NCBI GenBank assembly: GCA_041738715.1
Contig: JBGSPI010000099.1
Coordinates: 44,490-108,489 of the forward strand
Length of the DNA: 64,000 nt
Source: Chamaesiphon sp041738715
GTDB taxonomy: Bacteria; Cyanobacteriota; Cyanobacteriia; Cyanobacteriales; Chamaesiphonaceae
Direction: 5' to 3'
The position numbers were made by a program, and so were the translations under genes. Positions within the stretch are counted from its first letter, which is position 1. Each line of letters starts with the position of its first letter. Below, one piece after another: positions 18,455 through 27,333 of the stretch. Under the pieces are notes generated by a model that saw only the letters and a program-made list of their open reading frames with translations, was not told the DNA's origin and searched no databases.

Positions 18455-18862
18455 CTAATTTTTATCTCCTTCAACTTTGAGTGGGGTATTGTCACTGCCG
18501 ATTAGATTTTGACCAACTCCTTTCGCTGCAAAGTAATTATTCAAAAATGTGCTAGCAAAAGATAAAGTGATTGGAGCCAAAATAAAAGCTAATAAACCAC
18601 TCACACTAAATCCGGGGACAAGAATCGAAGCAATCCACAAACAAAGACCATTTACTATCAATGAAAAACCACCTAAAGTGATAATCGTTAGTGGTAGAGA
18701 GAGCAGTGATAGAATCGGTCTGATCGAAGAATTAACTAAACCGATCGCGATCGCCGCAACGAATGCTGCTGGAAAATTATCGATGTTTACTCCCGGTACG
18801 ATGATGTCAACAACTAATAAACCCAATGCAGTTGCTAGTGTTGTTACTAAGTATCCAATCAT
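18455..18862 (-). CDS. phage-holin-family (PF04020-type) membrane protein
   Basis: The 135-residue integral membrane protein has about four hydrophobic segments (YLVTTLATALGLLVVDIIVPG, FPAAFVAAIAIGLVNSSI, ILSLLSLPLTIITLGGFSLIVNGLCLWIA, LLAFILAPITLSFASTFLNN). The pattern RPILSLLSLPLTIITLGGF is typical of the Mycobact_4TM/phage holin family 4 superfamily proteins found widely in bacterial chromosomes; they are not lysis holins. Function is unknown, often associated with envelope stress. It is third in a minus-strand cluster after a coiled-coil gene and a Pmp3/YqaE gene. Confidence 0.8.
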   Translation of the reverse strand: MIGYLVTTLATALGLLVVDIIVPGVNIDNFPAAFVAAIAIGLVNSSIRPILSLLSLPLTIITLGGFSLIVNGLCLWIASILVPGFSVSGLLAFILAPITLSFASTFLNNYFAAKGVGQNLIGSDNTPLKVEGDKN

Positions 18863-18919
18863 TTCTTCAACTCCCTATCTAGTATATAAAACGTTATTCC
18901 ACATGAAGATCGATCGTCA

Positions 18920-19093
18920 TTAACCTGCTTGTTCTTCATGCTTGGATATCGCCCAAACTGCATGAATACTGCCAGGAACCCAACCTAATAAGGTGAGGCC
19001 AATATTAATAAATAGAGTTGGACCAATGCCGTATGTCAAGAAAACACCAAGCGGGGGGAGGAAAATTCCTAAAACAATTTGAGTTAAACTCAT
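18920..19093 (-). CDS. Pmp3/YqaE family (UPF0057) small membrane protein
   Basis: This 57-residue gene is read directly from the minus strand, from ATG 19093 to TAA 18920-18922. The product begins MSLTQIVLGIFLPPLGVFLT and continues YGIGPTLFINIGLTLLGWVP, then GSIHAVWAISKHEEQAG. It has two membrane helices, the PPLGVFL loop and the N-x-x-LT-x-LGW-x-PG-x-IHA motif that define the Pmp3/YqaE family. Members are induced by salt, cold or membrane stress and help keep membrane potential. It lies between the holin-like gene and the coiled-coil gene on the same strand, so the three are probably one stress-related unit. Confidence 0.93.
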   Translation of the reverse strand: MSLTQIVLGIFLPPLGVFLTYGIGPTLFINIGLTLLGWVPGSIHAVWAISKHEEQAG

Positions 19094-19153
19094 GACTATT
19101 ATTCCTTGTTAATTAAACTGTAAAATTACCGATCACTACTGACTCACCGAAAT

Positions 19154-19924
19154 TCAATTTTTACGATTGGCATCGAAGCCCTTATTTTTCCAAAGTTCTT
19201 GCAAATACTGCTTGATTTCATGTTCTGTAATCGCCACGGCTGAAGCAAACTTACTCAACTGGCGTTCGATCTCTGCTTGTTTAGATTGTAAGGGTGTGAT
19301 GCCGCTGGCGACAGCTTCACTTTTCGCCTGTTCATACAAGGTTTTAATATTATCTAGTTGCTGCTTAACTTCCGCATAGCGATCTCCATACCGATCTGCT
19401 AATTGACTATCCAAATTCGCCAGTTGAAACTTGAGATTGAGATACTGTTGTTTGAGCAATTCCAGTTCTTTCCGCTCTTTAATTTTATTTACAGCCTCGT
19501 CAATTGTCGAATTAAGCTGACTATCTTCTTCAATCTCCGTCGCTTTAATATCAATAATTGTGTCGCGAACATCTACGTCTAACTGTCGTTGTTTTTCCTC
19601 GACTTGTGCCTGAATTTCGTGCATCTTAGCTTGAAGCTTGGCGATCGCTTCTTGACGATAGCGAGTACTTTCTTCGATCGCACTTTCAATGGATGTTGTA
19701 ATCTTTTCGGGGATTTCGCTCCCAGTATCTTTAATTTCCGTGACAACTGCGGCAATCGCATCCTTGAGGATTTCCCGCATGTGCGCTGTTCCTTCTTTTA
19801 GCTCGGCGACTGTGAGCGAAGCCGCATCAGTAAGTAATTCTCGGATATTTTCAGATCTGAGCTTACCTTCTCCTTTGGCCTGTTCGAGATTTTCGGTAAT
19901 TCGATCTTTAATTGGTTTAGACAT
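19154..19924 (-). CDS. coiled-coil protein of unknown function
   Basis: The 256-residue protein is highly charged and helical throughout, with no signal peptide and no membrane segment. Long heptad-rich stretches include AIAKLQAKMHEIQAQVEEKQ and QQYLNLKFQLANLDSQLADR. The first half has repeated 11-residue-like amphipathic patterns (LTDAASLTVAELKEG, MREILKDAIAAVVTEI), similar to apolipoprotein- or LEA-type helices that lie on membranes. I do not recognise a named family. It is the first gene of a cluster with Pmp3/YqaE and a holin-like protein, which suggests a membrane-stress role. ATG 19924 has a GGAGCT-type ribosome site just upstream. Confidence 0.65.
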   Translation of the reverse strand: MSKPIKDRITENLEQAKGEGKLRSENIRELLTDAASLTVAELKEGTAHMREILKDAIAAVVTEIKDTGSEIPEKITTSIESAIEESTRYRQEAIAKLQAKMHEIQAQVEEKQRQLDVDVRDTIIDIKATEIEEDSQLNSTIDEAVNKIKERKELELLKQQYLNLKFQLANLDSQLADRYGDRYAEVKQQLDNIKTLYEQAKSEAVASGITPLQSKQAEIERQLSKFASAVAITEHEIKQYLQELWKNKGFDANRKN

Positions 19925-20222
19925 AATTAGCTCCTAGAGATTTTTATATCGATCTCGGATATCTAGTGAAAGTGGCAATCCGTTTAGAGCGAGACGATTC
20001 AACAGGTTTTCTTCATAATTGTACCAATCTCGACTAAGCTCAGAGTCTACCTTTGTGAAGAGATCCACCATTGCTGAAATATTTCAATCTATTACCAAAG
20101 GCAGTTTTAATGATGATTGTACTTTGCTGCACACCAATATTCTAGCAAATTTTGATGGTTCGGTCGATCGGGGGATTGTCTGCTCGACAGATGATCTGCA
20201 ACTAGTGAATTAGCTCGATTAA

Positions 20223-20264
20223 AAAAGGTACAAACACAGCAAATATAATGTGTTCGTACCTTTT
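20223..20264 (-). terminator. rho-independent terminator of the lipoprotein gene
   Basis: AAAAGGTAC-A-AACACA (20223-20238) pairs with TGTGTT-C-GTACCTTTT (20249-20264) with one mismatch and a 10-nt loop. On the minus strand the hairpin is followed by a run of six T. It lies about 95 bp after the lipoprotein gene. The remaining 19925-20222 stretch shows no supported gene. Confidence 0.75.
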
Positions 20265-20359
20265 CAGTTCTATCGATAATTCAGTCTAACCAGAGAATAT
20301 TGATCAATCTAATCTAGTGGAGAGAACTGTCACTGCAATCAAAAGCTGGCACATTTCGT

Positions 20360-20806
20360 TTATTTCTCAGGCTCTTTACAATACTGTGTCAACCCCATCG
20401 CCAGATCTCGTTCGGGGCTAGTAATATCTCGATATTTTCGCAACCCTTCATTAACTTTTGTGAGCTTTCTCTCTTTTAAACTAATAACCAGTTGTTTATT
20501 AACTTCTACAACACCTTTATACATCGTCAAAAACTGACCTTTGTACACGTTCAATTTTTCATCAGTCACACTCACTCCCTCCATCCCTTGAGCGGCTTTC
20601 TCGAAAATCTCCACTGACTTTTCAATCGTTGCCAGATTGCCACTAGTTCCAGCCTCAGTGATTGCTTTCGTATCTATCACTGTTTCATTGACTACTTTGA
20701 TTAGATTGGCGCACTGGGATAATTTGCTGCCAGTACAGCCCACAGCCAAAAAGCAGATTGAGATTGTCATCAATCCCATTCCGACCTGTTGCCATCGAAA
20801 TTTCAT
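20360..20806 (-). CDS. predicted lipoprotein of unknown function
   Basis: The 148-residue protein begins with a lipoprotein signal: basic MKFRWQQ, hydrophobic VGMGLMTISICFLAVGC, with a LAVG-C lipobox near residue 24. The mature part is helical (LSQCANLIKVVNETVIDTKAI, VEIFEKAAQGMEGVSVTDEKL), with two further cysteines (SQCAN and QYCKEPEK) that could form a disulfide. I do not recognise a named family; similar short helical lipoproteins are common in cyanobacteria. ATG 20806 is natural. It is transcribed alone and ends at the hairpin at 20223-20264. Confidence 0.7.
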   Translation of the reverse strand: MKFRWQQVGMGLMTISICFLAVGCTGSKLSQCANLIKVVNETVIDTKAITEAGTSGNLATIEKSVEIFEKAAQGMEGVSVTDEKLNVYKGQFLTMYKGVVEVNKQLVISLKERKLTKVNEGLRKYRDITSPERDLAMGLTQYCKEPEK

Positions 20807-20941
20807 TCACTCTACCTCACAACACACACCAAACGCCCCTGATCTTAGCTTATTTTTCTGAATACTTGAGCAACTCAAATTTTCTTGAAATTATAGATGA
20901 TCAAGGCAAGATTGCTCACACATTTACCTTGATCTACCACC

Positions 20942-21718
20942 TTAAAATTGGTCTTTGCGACCGCGAATTCTGGCAAAGGTTTCGATCCCATCATGACTGC
21001 CAACACTAGCTTGAAGTGCAGCGACATCCCAGCGGAGGAAGGGATTAGTCCGTTTTTCAATTCCTAGCTGAGTCGGGACTGTGGGAATTGAGTTGTTGCG
21101 AGCGACTGTGACATCAATTAATCGTTGCTGGAGTTCGCTATTCTCCGGATCGACGGTGATGGCAAATTTGAGATTACCCAAGGTATACTCGTGCGCACAC
21201 CAAATCCGAGTATGATCGGGCAGTTGCCGCAACTTCGTCATCGAAGAGACCATTTGTGCTGGCGTACCTTCAAATAATCGACCGCAGCCACCCGCAAATA
21301 TCGTATCACCACAGAATAATTCACCGGGGGTATCGCGCTCGACAGGGGGGAAATAATAAGCAATATGGGCGCGAGTATGTCCGGGGATAAAAAATACCTC
21401 TGCTTGACGATTGCCAAACTGCACTCGATCGCCATCTTCTAAATATACCTGCTGTCCAGGAATCCGCCCGCGATCTTCAGCCCCACCATAGACACACACA
21501 TGCGGAAATGCGGCAATTAGTTCCTTGTTACCACCAACATGATCGCCGTGATGATGGGTATTGAAAATTGCGACGAGTTCGACTTGACGACGGGCTAATT
21601 CAGTTAGTACTGGTGCGGCTTCGGCAGGATCGACGACTGCGCCAATCTGGAGATCGGGATCGATCAGTAGAAAGATATAGTTGTCAGATAAAACAGGAAT
21701 ACGGCTGATTTCTAGCAT
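20942..21718 (-). CDS. gloB: hydroxyacylglutathione hydrolase (glyoxalase II)
   Basis: The 258-residue metallo-beta-lactamase-fold enzyme hydrolyses S-lactoylglutathione in methylglyoxal detoxification. The metal-binding motif THHHGDHVGGN, the FIPGHTRAHIAYYF segment, FCGDTIFAGGCGRLFEG and the WCAHEYTLGNLKFA motif are all intact, followed by the C-terminal substrate-binding helices with NPFLRWD. The length is normal for GloB. ATG 21718 is the natural start. It is divergent from galE with only about 100 bp between start codons, so their promoters overlap. Confidence 0.94.
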   Translation of the reverse strand: MLEISRIPVLSDNYIFLLIDPDLQIGAVVDPAEAAPVLTELARRQVELVAIFNTHHHGDHVGGNKELIAAFPHVCVYGGAEDRGRIPGQQVYLEDGDRVQFGNRQAEVFFIPGHTRAHIAYYFPPVERDTPGELFCGDTIFAGGCGRLFEGTPAQMVSSMTKLRQLPDHTRIWCAHEYTLGNLKFAITVDPENSELQQRLIDVTVARNNSIPTVPTQLGIEKRTNPFLRWDVAALQASVGSHDGIETFARIRGRKDQF

Positions 21719-21820
21719 GGGGGGTGGGAGATAGGAGATCTAGATTGAGTCGATCGAGTTGGAATTTTGAATTCAGGGTCGGGTACACTATCGATCGATT
21801 CTAGTTTATCGGTCGATTTA

Positions 21821-22819
21821 ATGTCAGACAAAAAATCAACAATTTTAGTAGTTGGTGGCGCGGGTTATATTGGCTCCCATGCCGTCTTAGCTTTGACAGA
21901 GGCGGGTTATGAGGTCGTAATTTTTGATAATCTGGAGTATGGACATCGAGAACTAGTCGATCGAGTCCTGGGGGTGGAGTTGGTTGTCGGTGATACGAGA
22001 AATCCAGATGCACTCACACAGCTATTTGCTACCCATAAGATTGATGCGGTGATGCATTTCGCTGCTTATATTGCCGTTGGTGAGTCGGTGACAGAGCCAG
22101 GAATGTACTATCAAAATAATGTTGTTGGTACTCTGAACTTACTTGAAGCAATGCGATCGGCAAATGTAGATAAGTTTGTCTTTTCTTCTACCTGTGCTGT
22201 TTACGGAGTGCCCCAATTCACTCCATTAGTTGAAGATCATCCCTTTGCACCGATTAGTCCATACGCGCAGAGTAAACTGATGGTCGAGAATATCCTCTCA
22301 GATTTTGATCGAGCTTACGGACTAAGATCGGTACGTTTTCGCTATTTTAATGCGGCTGGAGCCGATCCTAGTGGCAAATTAGGTGAGGATCACAGCCCTG
22401 AGACTCATCTAATTCCCCTGGTATTGCTGACGGCGATGGGTAAGCGGGAACATATTTCAGTCTATGGAACTGATTACCCGACTCCTGATGGTACCTGTAT
22501 TCGGGATTATGTCCACGTGCGCGACTTGGCTGCTGCTCATGTTTTGGGCTTAAAGCATTTGGTCTCAGGTGGAGATTCCCAAGCATTTAATTTGGGCAAT
22601 GGCAACGGTTTTTCGGTGCGTGAAGTGATTGAGACGGCGAAACGGGTGACAGGAAAGGAGATTAAAGTTGTCTACGGGGAGAGACGGGAAGGCGATCCGC
22701 CAATTTTAGTGGGTAGTAGCGATCAAGTCCGCAATTTTCTGGGTTGGCACCCTGAGTATCCAGGGCTAGAAGATATTATCTCCCATGCTTGGCAATGGCA
22801 TCAGGTGCGACATCAGTAA
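21821..22819 (+). CDS. galE: UDP-glucose 4-epimerase
   Basis: This is a short-chain-dehydrogenase-type epimerase interconverting UDP-glucose and UDP-galactose for glycan and galactolipid precursors. The NAD-binding GGAGYIGSHAV motif, FSSTCAVYG, the catalytic YAQSK (Tyr-x-x-x-Lys), RYFNAAGADPSG, and the C-terminal GTCIRDYVHVRDLAAAH motif are present. ATG 21821 (MSDKKSTILVVGG) is preferred over the in-frame TTG 21767, giving 332 residues, normal for GalE. It is divergent from gloB and followed by the DUF445 gene on the same strand. Confidence 0.95.
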   Translation: MSDKKSTILVVGGAGYIGSHAVLALTEAGYEVVIFDNLEYGHRELVDRVLGVELVVGDTRNPDALTQLFATHKIDAVMHFAAYIAVGESVTEPGMYYQNNVVGTLNLLEAMRSANVDKFVFSSTCAVYGVPQFTPLVEDHPFAPISPYAQSKLMVENILSDFDRAYGLRSVRFRYFNAAGADPSGKLGEDHSPETHLIPLVLLTAMGKREHISVYGTDYPTPDGTCIRDYVHVRDLAAAHVLGLKHLVSGGDSQAFNLGNGNGFSVREVIETAKRVTGKEIKVVYGERREGDPPILVGSSDQVRNFLGWHPEYPGLEDIISHAWQWHQVRHQ

Positions 22820-22937
22820 AACCAGGAAAATTATGATTTGCAGATAGCCGCTGCTTAATGGTGTGAGTATCCACCCATCGGGTATTCACTCCCGTGGGTA
22901 TAATTGAGGTATTAACCCAGACTCACCCACGAATACA

Positions 22938-24170
22938 TTGTCTTTGTTTCAATTCTGGCTATACTTGACTCCGCCGATTGCTGGTGCTGTCGTTGGGTAT
23001 TTTACCAATGATATTGCCATCAAAATGTTGTTTCGTCCTTATACAGCGAAATATATTGGTAAATATCGAGTTCCGTTTACACCGGGATTAATTCCGAGTA
23101 ATCAAGAACGGTTGGCAACACGGATTTCCGATACAATCATGGGGTCGTTGCTTACGCCTGGGGAACTGCAAAACATCGCCAAGCGGTTACTAGAAGTAGA
23201 GCGAGTCCAAGCCGCAATTACTTGGTTATTGCAATTAGCCTTAGATCAGATTCAAGCTGATAAAGAACAGAAAACAGTCCGGGTGTTAGCCAATATCCTC
23301 AAGGATTTATTGGGTGAGTCCTTCCCCCGCTGGTTGAGAGTCTTATCTCGGAAACCCGACTTTTTAGAAGCCCAGCTAAATCAAATCTTCGATCGCGTAA
23401 TTCTCGAATTTGAACTAACCGATCAACAAGCAGGTCAGTTAGCTGACTGGTTGATCGATGTAATTTTACCCCCAGAAATCCTCCGGCTCGCCCTGATTGA
23501 CTTTTTAACTGATCGGAATATTCAAGCGATCGATGAGAGTTTTCGCGAGAAAAGTAGTGGAACTTATTGGGTAGTTGCCAACCTATTTGGTGTTAAAAAC
23601 GCTCTCAATCGGCTGCGGACTTTTTGTTTGGACGATCGAGAACAAGCTACTCAAGTCATCAGCGATCTGATTAAAGCTTTAAATATTCGCAATCGTGTTC
23701 AAGAGTTGTTGCGGGATCTTTCTCTCCAAAATTTACCTGTCGCAACTGTCAAACAACTGCGGAAAACACTAGGAGACAGTGTCAGAAGTTACATTCAGAG
23801 CAAGGGGATCGAATTGATTCAAGGATTGACAGAATCCGTAGATTGGGAGGGCATTGCCAATGTTGTCATTAGTCGGCTCCGCACTTCCACTATTTTAACA
23901 TCATCTTTGGATGTTGTCAGTGAGGAACTTGCGGCAATTATCGATCGTTATCTCGAACGAGATCTCGAAAAAATTGTCACTCAGGTAATTCCCATTCTCA
24001 GTATCGATCAAGTAATTATTAATCGGGTGAAGTCTACCTCGCCTGCTGAATTAGAAGCTGGAATTAACGGCATTGTTAAAAGTGAATTAGAAGGCATTGT
24101 TAATCTCGGGGGCTTTCTGGGGTTCGTAGTTGGCTTACTCCAAACGGGTATTCTTTGGTTCCAGCATTAA
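22938..24170 (+). CDS. DUF445 family membrane-anchored protein
   Basis: The 410-residue protein has an N-terminal membrane helix with the hallmark motif PPIAGAVVGYFTNDIAIKMLFRP, then PFTPGLIPSNQERLATRI, a long helical middle region, and a C-terminal membrane helix (GGFLGFVVGLLQTGILWF). This is the DUF445/YheB-type family, conserved in cyanobacteria and Firmicutes; function is unknown. The only plausible start is TTG 22938, just before the conserved first helix. It follows galE by 118 bp on the same strand. Confidence 0.85.
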   Translation: MSLFQFWLYLTPPIAGAVVGYFTNDIAIKMLFRPYTAKYIGKYRVPFTPGLIPSNQERLATRISDTIMGSLLTPGELQNIAKRLLEVERVQAAITWLLQLALDQIQADKEQKTVRVLANILKDLLGESFPRWLRVLSRKPDFLEAQLNQIFDRVILEFELTDQQAGQLADWLIDVILPPEILRLALIDFLTDRNIQAIDESFREKSSGTYWVVANLFGVKNALNRLRTFCLDDREQATQVISDLIKALNIRNRVQELLRDLSLQNLPVATVKQLRKTLGDSVRSYIQSKGIELIQGLTESVDWEGIANVVISRLRTSTILTSSLDVVSEELAAIIDRYLERDLEKIVTQVIPILSIDQVIINRVKSTSPAELEAGINGIVKSELEGIVNLGGFLGFVVGLLQTGILWFQH

Positions 24171-24411
24171 ATTTCGCAGTTTTTTAGGTTATAGTCCGAT
24201 CGATAAGTCTATTGTCCCTCAACGGATCAACAGATCGATCTAGTTAACAATTTAATGATTAATTAAGTTTTCCTCCAGCGAAAAACTGTTATCTTTTGTT
24301 TATGTTGGAGAACTTTACTTCACTTATTTGCGTCTAGTCTCGTAAGCATCCATAACTGATAATTCTGTGTAGCCGTACTAGCCACTCGTAAAGGGAGTTA
24401 AATCTAAACTC

Positions 24412-25392
24412 ATGTCTAGTGTCAAAACTCGAACGATCGATCAACCGAAATATACAGGCGATCTAGTGCGAACTTATCTCCATGAGATTGGGCGTGTACC
24501 ATTGCTTACCCACGAGCAGGAAATTTCCTATGGGAAGCAGGTACAACAAATGATGCTGCTCCAAGAGACAAAACAGAATTTGGAAAAGACTTTAAACCGC
24601 TTGCCCACTAGAGGTGAATGGGCAGCAAAATCGGCACTTACAGAAGTCGAACTCGACCGGCTGTTGCGCCAAGGACATCGCGCCAAGCAGAAAATGATCG
24701 AAGCCAATCTCCGACTGGTAGTGGCGATTGCTAAAAAATATCAAAAGCGCAACCTCGAATTTCTCGATCTAATTCAGGAAGGTTCTCTGGGATTAGAACG
24801 GGGTGTGGAAAAATTCGATCCAACCCGAGGTTATAAATTTTCTACCTATGCCTACTGGTGGATTAGACAGGCAATTACTCGGGCTATCGCCCAACAAGCT
24901 CGTTCGATTCGCCTCCCAATTCACATCACCGAAAAACTAAATAAAATTAAAAAAACCCAGCGAGAACTATCTCAACAATTGGGTAGAAGTGCCACTTCAC
25001 TCGAAATTGCTACCGCTTTGCAACTAGAACCCGCTCAGATTCGAGACTATCTTAATATTGCCCGACAACCGATCTCTCTGGACGTTCGCGTCGGCGACCA
25101 CCAGGATACAGAACTCTCAGAACTATTGGAAGATGGGGGCATTTCTCCTGAGAAATACACGGTGCAAGAGTCTTTGCGACAAGAGCTAAAAGCCACTCTC
25201 TCGGAACTCACTGCCCAACAACGAGAAGTAATTAGTTTGCGCTTTGGCTTGGAGGGGGGTTCGGAGTTATCACTAGCCAAAGTGGGGGAAATTCTCAATC
25301 TCAGTCGCGAACGAGTACGCCAACTAGAGCATCAAGCTCTCTCGCATTTCCGTCGTCGCCATAGTAGTTTTCGGGACTATGTGGCTAGTTAA
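24412..25392 (+). CDS. group 2 RNA polymerase sigma factor (SigB/SigD type)
   Basis: This 326-residue sigma-70 family factor lacks the long region 1.1 of the primary SigA. It has region 1.2 (DLVRTYLHEIGRVPLLTHEQEI), region 2 (RLVVAIAKKYQKRNLEFLDLIQEGSLGL, KFSTYAYWWIRQAITRAIA), region 3, and region 4 with REVISLRFGLEG and the LSRERVRQLEHQAL helix-turn-helix. Group 2 sigma factors in cyanobacteria direct stress, light, carbon or nitrogen responses; which paralogue this is cannot be fixed without alignment. It is monocistronic with a 240-bp leader region. No anti-sigma gene is adjacent. Confidence 0.9.
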   Translation: MSSVKTRTIDQPKYTGDLVRTYLHEIGRVPLLTHEQEISYGKQVQQMMLLQETKQNLEKTLNRLPTRGEWAAKSALTEVELDRLLRQGHRAKQKMIEANLRLVVAIAKKYQKRNLEFLDLIQEGSLGLERGVEKFDPTRGYKFSTYAYWWIRQAITRAIAQQARSIRLPIHITEKLNKIKKTQRELSQQLGRSATSLEIATALQLEPAQIRDYLNIARQPISLDVRVGDHQDTELSELLEDGGISPEKYTVQESLRQELKATLSELTAQQREVISLRFGLEGGSELSLAKVGEILNLSRERVRQLEHQALSHFRRRHSSFRDYVAS

Positions 25393-25596
25393 TCAGTGAG
25401 AATTCGATCGTAAATTGTCTAGTTTTGTTGAGCAACTGTGACAATGCATACCGAACATTAGACAATGATGGTGTAAGTGTCTTTGTGACATATTCGATTA
25501 TTAATTAAACATCAAGTTCGATTAACAATCGAACCACCCTCTCTAAATTTCCCTGTCAGCAGTATTGATTATCGTTCATCAAGGGGGTTGGTGTTG

Positions 25597-26151
25597 ATGA
25601 TCTACACCAAGTTATTGCATTCTATCGACGTTGGTAAACAAAAGTGGCTAACAATTTTCCTCGTCGCTATTATCAGTCTAAGTTGGGGAACAACTAGCAC
25701 GCTTGCAGACAAGACTAGACCGACAGATCCAAAAGTGGCTGCTACGGCAACCGAAGGCTCATACCAACCAGGGGCTATTTCTAATATTCCCCAGGCAAAT
25801 ATCGCCAGTGGCATCTATCTTTATGGTGAATCGATTCGCCCTGATGTGATTGGCAAAGAGTATATCGTATTTGAAAAGATTGGTAACAGGATTGTTGGGG
25901 CGTTTTATCTGCCACAATCGGAATTCAGTTGCTTTTACGGTCAATTTAAAGGCTCAAGACTAAATGTCACCTTAATTGACACATACGATGGACAAAAGTA
26001 TAAGTATAGTCTCACCCTTAACCAACGCGGTCTGACGGCTAGCAAGCTACCATTAATGGGCCAACCCACCTATCAACCTCTTGACAAGGTTAGTGATAAC
26101 GATCTGCGGATCTTGAATTCTTGCAAACTCGAACTCAAGGGTAAATATTAG
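25597..26151 (+). CDS. exported protein of unknown function
   Basis: The 184-residue protein has an N-terminal membrane/signal segment (KWLTIFLVAIISLSWGTTSTLADK, probable cleavage after LAD). The mature domain is beta-rich with two cysteines (SEFSCFYG and LNSCKLEL). I do not recognise the family; similar small exported proteins occur across cyanobacteria. The start is chosen at ATG 25597, because AAGGGGG (25581-25587) lies at good ribosome-site spacing; an in-frame TTG at 25588 would abut it too closely. It lies between the sigma-factor gene and the convergent RRM gene. An imperfect hairpin (about 26173-26201) may end it. Confidence 0.65.
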   Translation: MIYTKLLHSIDVGKQKWLTIFLVAIISLSWGTTSTLADKTRPTDPKVAATATEGSYQPGAISNIPQANIASGIYLYGESIRPDVIGKEYIVFEKIGNRIVGAFYLPQSEFSCFYGQFKGSRLNVTLIDTYDGQKYKYSLTLNQRGLTASKLPLMGQPTYQPLDKVSDNDLRILNSCKLELKGKY

Positions 26152-26292
26152 CACGGCAAAAAACCAAGCCCCGAAAGTAGCGGAACATTTACTACCTTCG
26201 AGACAATGTTATTTTCTTCGGCGAGAAAACGTGTGAACCGGGAGTAGAGGGCTTAGATTGCGCCAACACTGTCATGTTCAACAGAAAATCGA

Positions 26293-26592
26293 TTAGTAGC
26301 CAGCACTGCGAGAGTCGCCGCCACTACGTGCGCCGCGTCCGCCACCATCTTCACGGGGGCGAGCTTTATTTACTTTGAGATAACGACCCATCCACTCAGC
26401 ACCATCAAGATTTGTAATGGCATTGTCTTCGCTGGCATCATCAGACATTTCCACAAAGGCAAAGCCACGCATTCTGCCAGTTTCACGATCTGTCGGTAGT
26501 ACAACTCGCTTGACTGTGCCGTAATCCTCAAAAACTGTTTTCAAGTCTTCTTCGGTGGCTTGATAGGATAGGTTTCCGATATAAATGGTCAT
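26293..26592 (-). CDS. cyanobacterial RRM RNA-binding protein (Rbp type)
   Basis: The 99-residue protein is a single RRM domain with RNP2 (IYIGNLSY) and RNP1 (RGFAFVEM), followed by a short glycine/arginine-rich tail (REDGGGRGARSGGDSR). This is the typical type I cyanobacterial Rbp layout. Such proteins bind RNA; many are cold-induced, and some help position mRNAs at the thylakoid. The upstream 400 bp on the minus strand has no gene and several inverted repeats, consistent with a regulated leader such as is known for cold-induced rbp genes. Confidence 0.92.
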   Translation of the reverse strand: MTIYIGNLSYQATEEDLKTVFEDYGTVKRVVLPTDRETGRMRGFAFVEMSDDASEDNAITNLDGAEWMGRYLKVNKARPREDGGGRGARSGGDSRSAGY

Positions 26593-26989
26593 GTGAAATC
26601 GATAAAGCTGAAATATTACATATTACTGTTCAGCTAGCAGACGAGAGTTGGGAGCTAGCACAAACCGACGAGAGTGAACTACCATACACAGACTGAAAGG
26701 TTAACTACAGGCGAGGCCAACAGTGTTGTGTACGACTTCCCGATTCACCGGGAATCGCCGCCAAAACTTTGCAGTTTTTTTGGTCTTAATATTCCCTCCA
26801 AGGGCAGGAGTCCTGGTTCCCAAGACCCAAACTTTTCTTGCAATGCATACCTAGATAGCTTGGTTTTCGCTGATGGCAGTGGCCGGCAAAATTATTGCTA
26901 ATATCATACCATATCTGCTAGCTTTTCCAAGCTATCTAGACTACAGTTTAAGTAATTTTTCGGGAGTTCCAGACATGATTTAGGGGCAG
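26593..26989. promoter_or_regulatory. probable long leader region of the RRM gene with inverted repeats
   Basis: This 397-bp gap lies upstream of the RRM gene (minus strand). It contains a perfect 13-bp inverted repeat, CTAGATAGCTTGG (26851-26863) with CCAAGCTATCTAG (26927-26939), and a short hairpin CGATTC...GAATCG (about 26740-26757). No open frame is convincing. A structured cold-responsive leader is a plausible reading by analogy with other cyanobacterial rbp genes. The 89-bp inverted-repeat unit could instead be a small repeat element, but no clear target duplication was found. Confidence 0.4.
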
Positions 26990-27199
26990 TTAATCAATCT
27001 CGATCGATTGTGGTCCTGGTTGGTTCGCCGCTTCGGTGGTGTTCCCTGTTGGTGTAAATCCGGCTTGCTTTTCTAACCAAGTTTTGACAGGATCGTCAGT
27101 CAGGTTCAACCGCAGCACGCCGGAAACGAAACCGCTGCAAAAGGCGACGGGTTCTTTGGTTAGTTCTTTAATAATTGGGGTCAGTTCTTGTAACAGCAT
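26990..27199 (-). CDS. small conserved protein of unknown function
   Basis: The 69-residue protein (MLLQELTPIIKELTKEPVAF...) has a helical N-terminus, a short hydrophobic FCSGFVSGVLRL segment and the motif LTDDPVKTWLEKQAG, with a polar disordered tail. This composition resembles small hypothetical proteins found in many cyanobacteria, with no known function. ATG 27199 is preferred; an in-frame TTG at 27205 adds two residues. It lies just downstream of RNase J on the same strand, separated by a strong hairpin at 27292-27320. Confidence 0.65.
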   Translation of the reverse strand: MLLQELTPIIKELTKEPVAFCSGFVSGVLRLNLTDDPVKTWLEKQAGFTPTGNTTEAANQPGPQSIEID

Positions 27200-27291
27200 A
27201 GACAAGGGTTGATCTAATTGGGTGATCTGCTATTTGTATTTTAACTGGAATTGAAGTTGGCGGGATCTCTTCTATCGCCTGGAAATTAGGC

Positions 27292-27320
27292 AAGGAGCAA
27301 GGATTTAATCCCTGCTCCTT
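27292..27320 (-). terminator. hairpin after RNase J gene
   Basis: AAGGAGCAAGGATT (27292-27305) and AATCCCTGCTCCTT (27307-27320) are complementary over 14 bp with one mismatch. It lies 14 bp past the rnj stop. There is no long T-run on either side, so it may be a weak terminator, a 3' stabilising structure or an RNase J autoregulatory site. Confidence 0.5.
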
Positions 27321-27333
27321 AGTTTAGGTTAAA

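Noticed and set aside
20019..20213. 64-residue plus-strand frame between two minus-strand genes
   Set aside because: Low-quality composition, no start signal and no family recognised.
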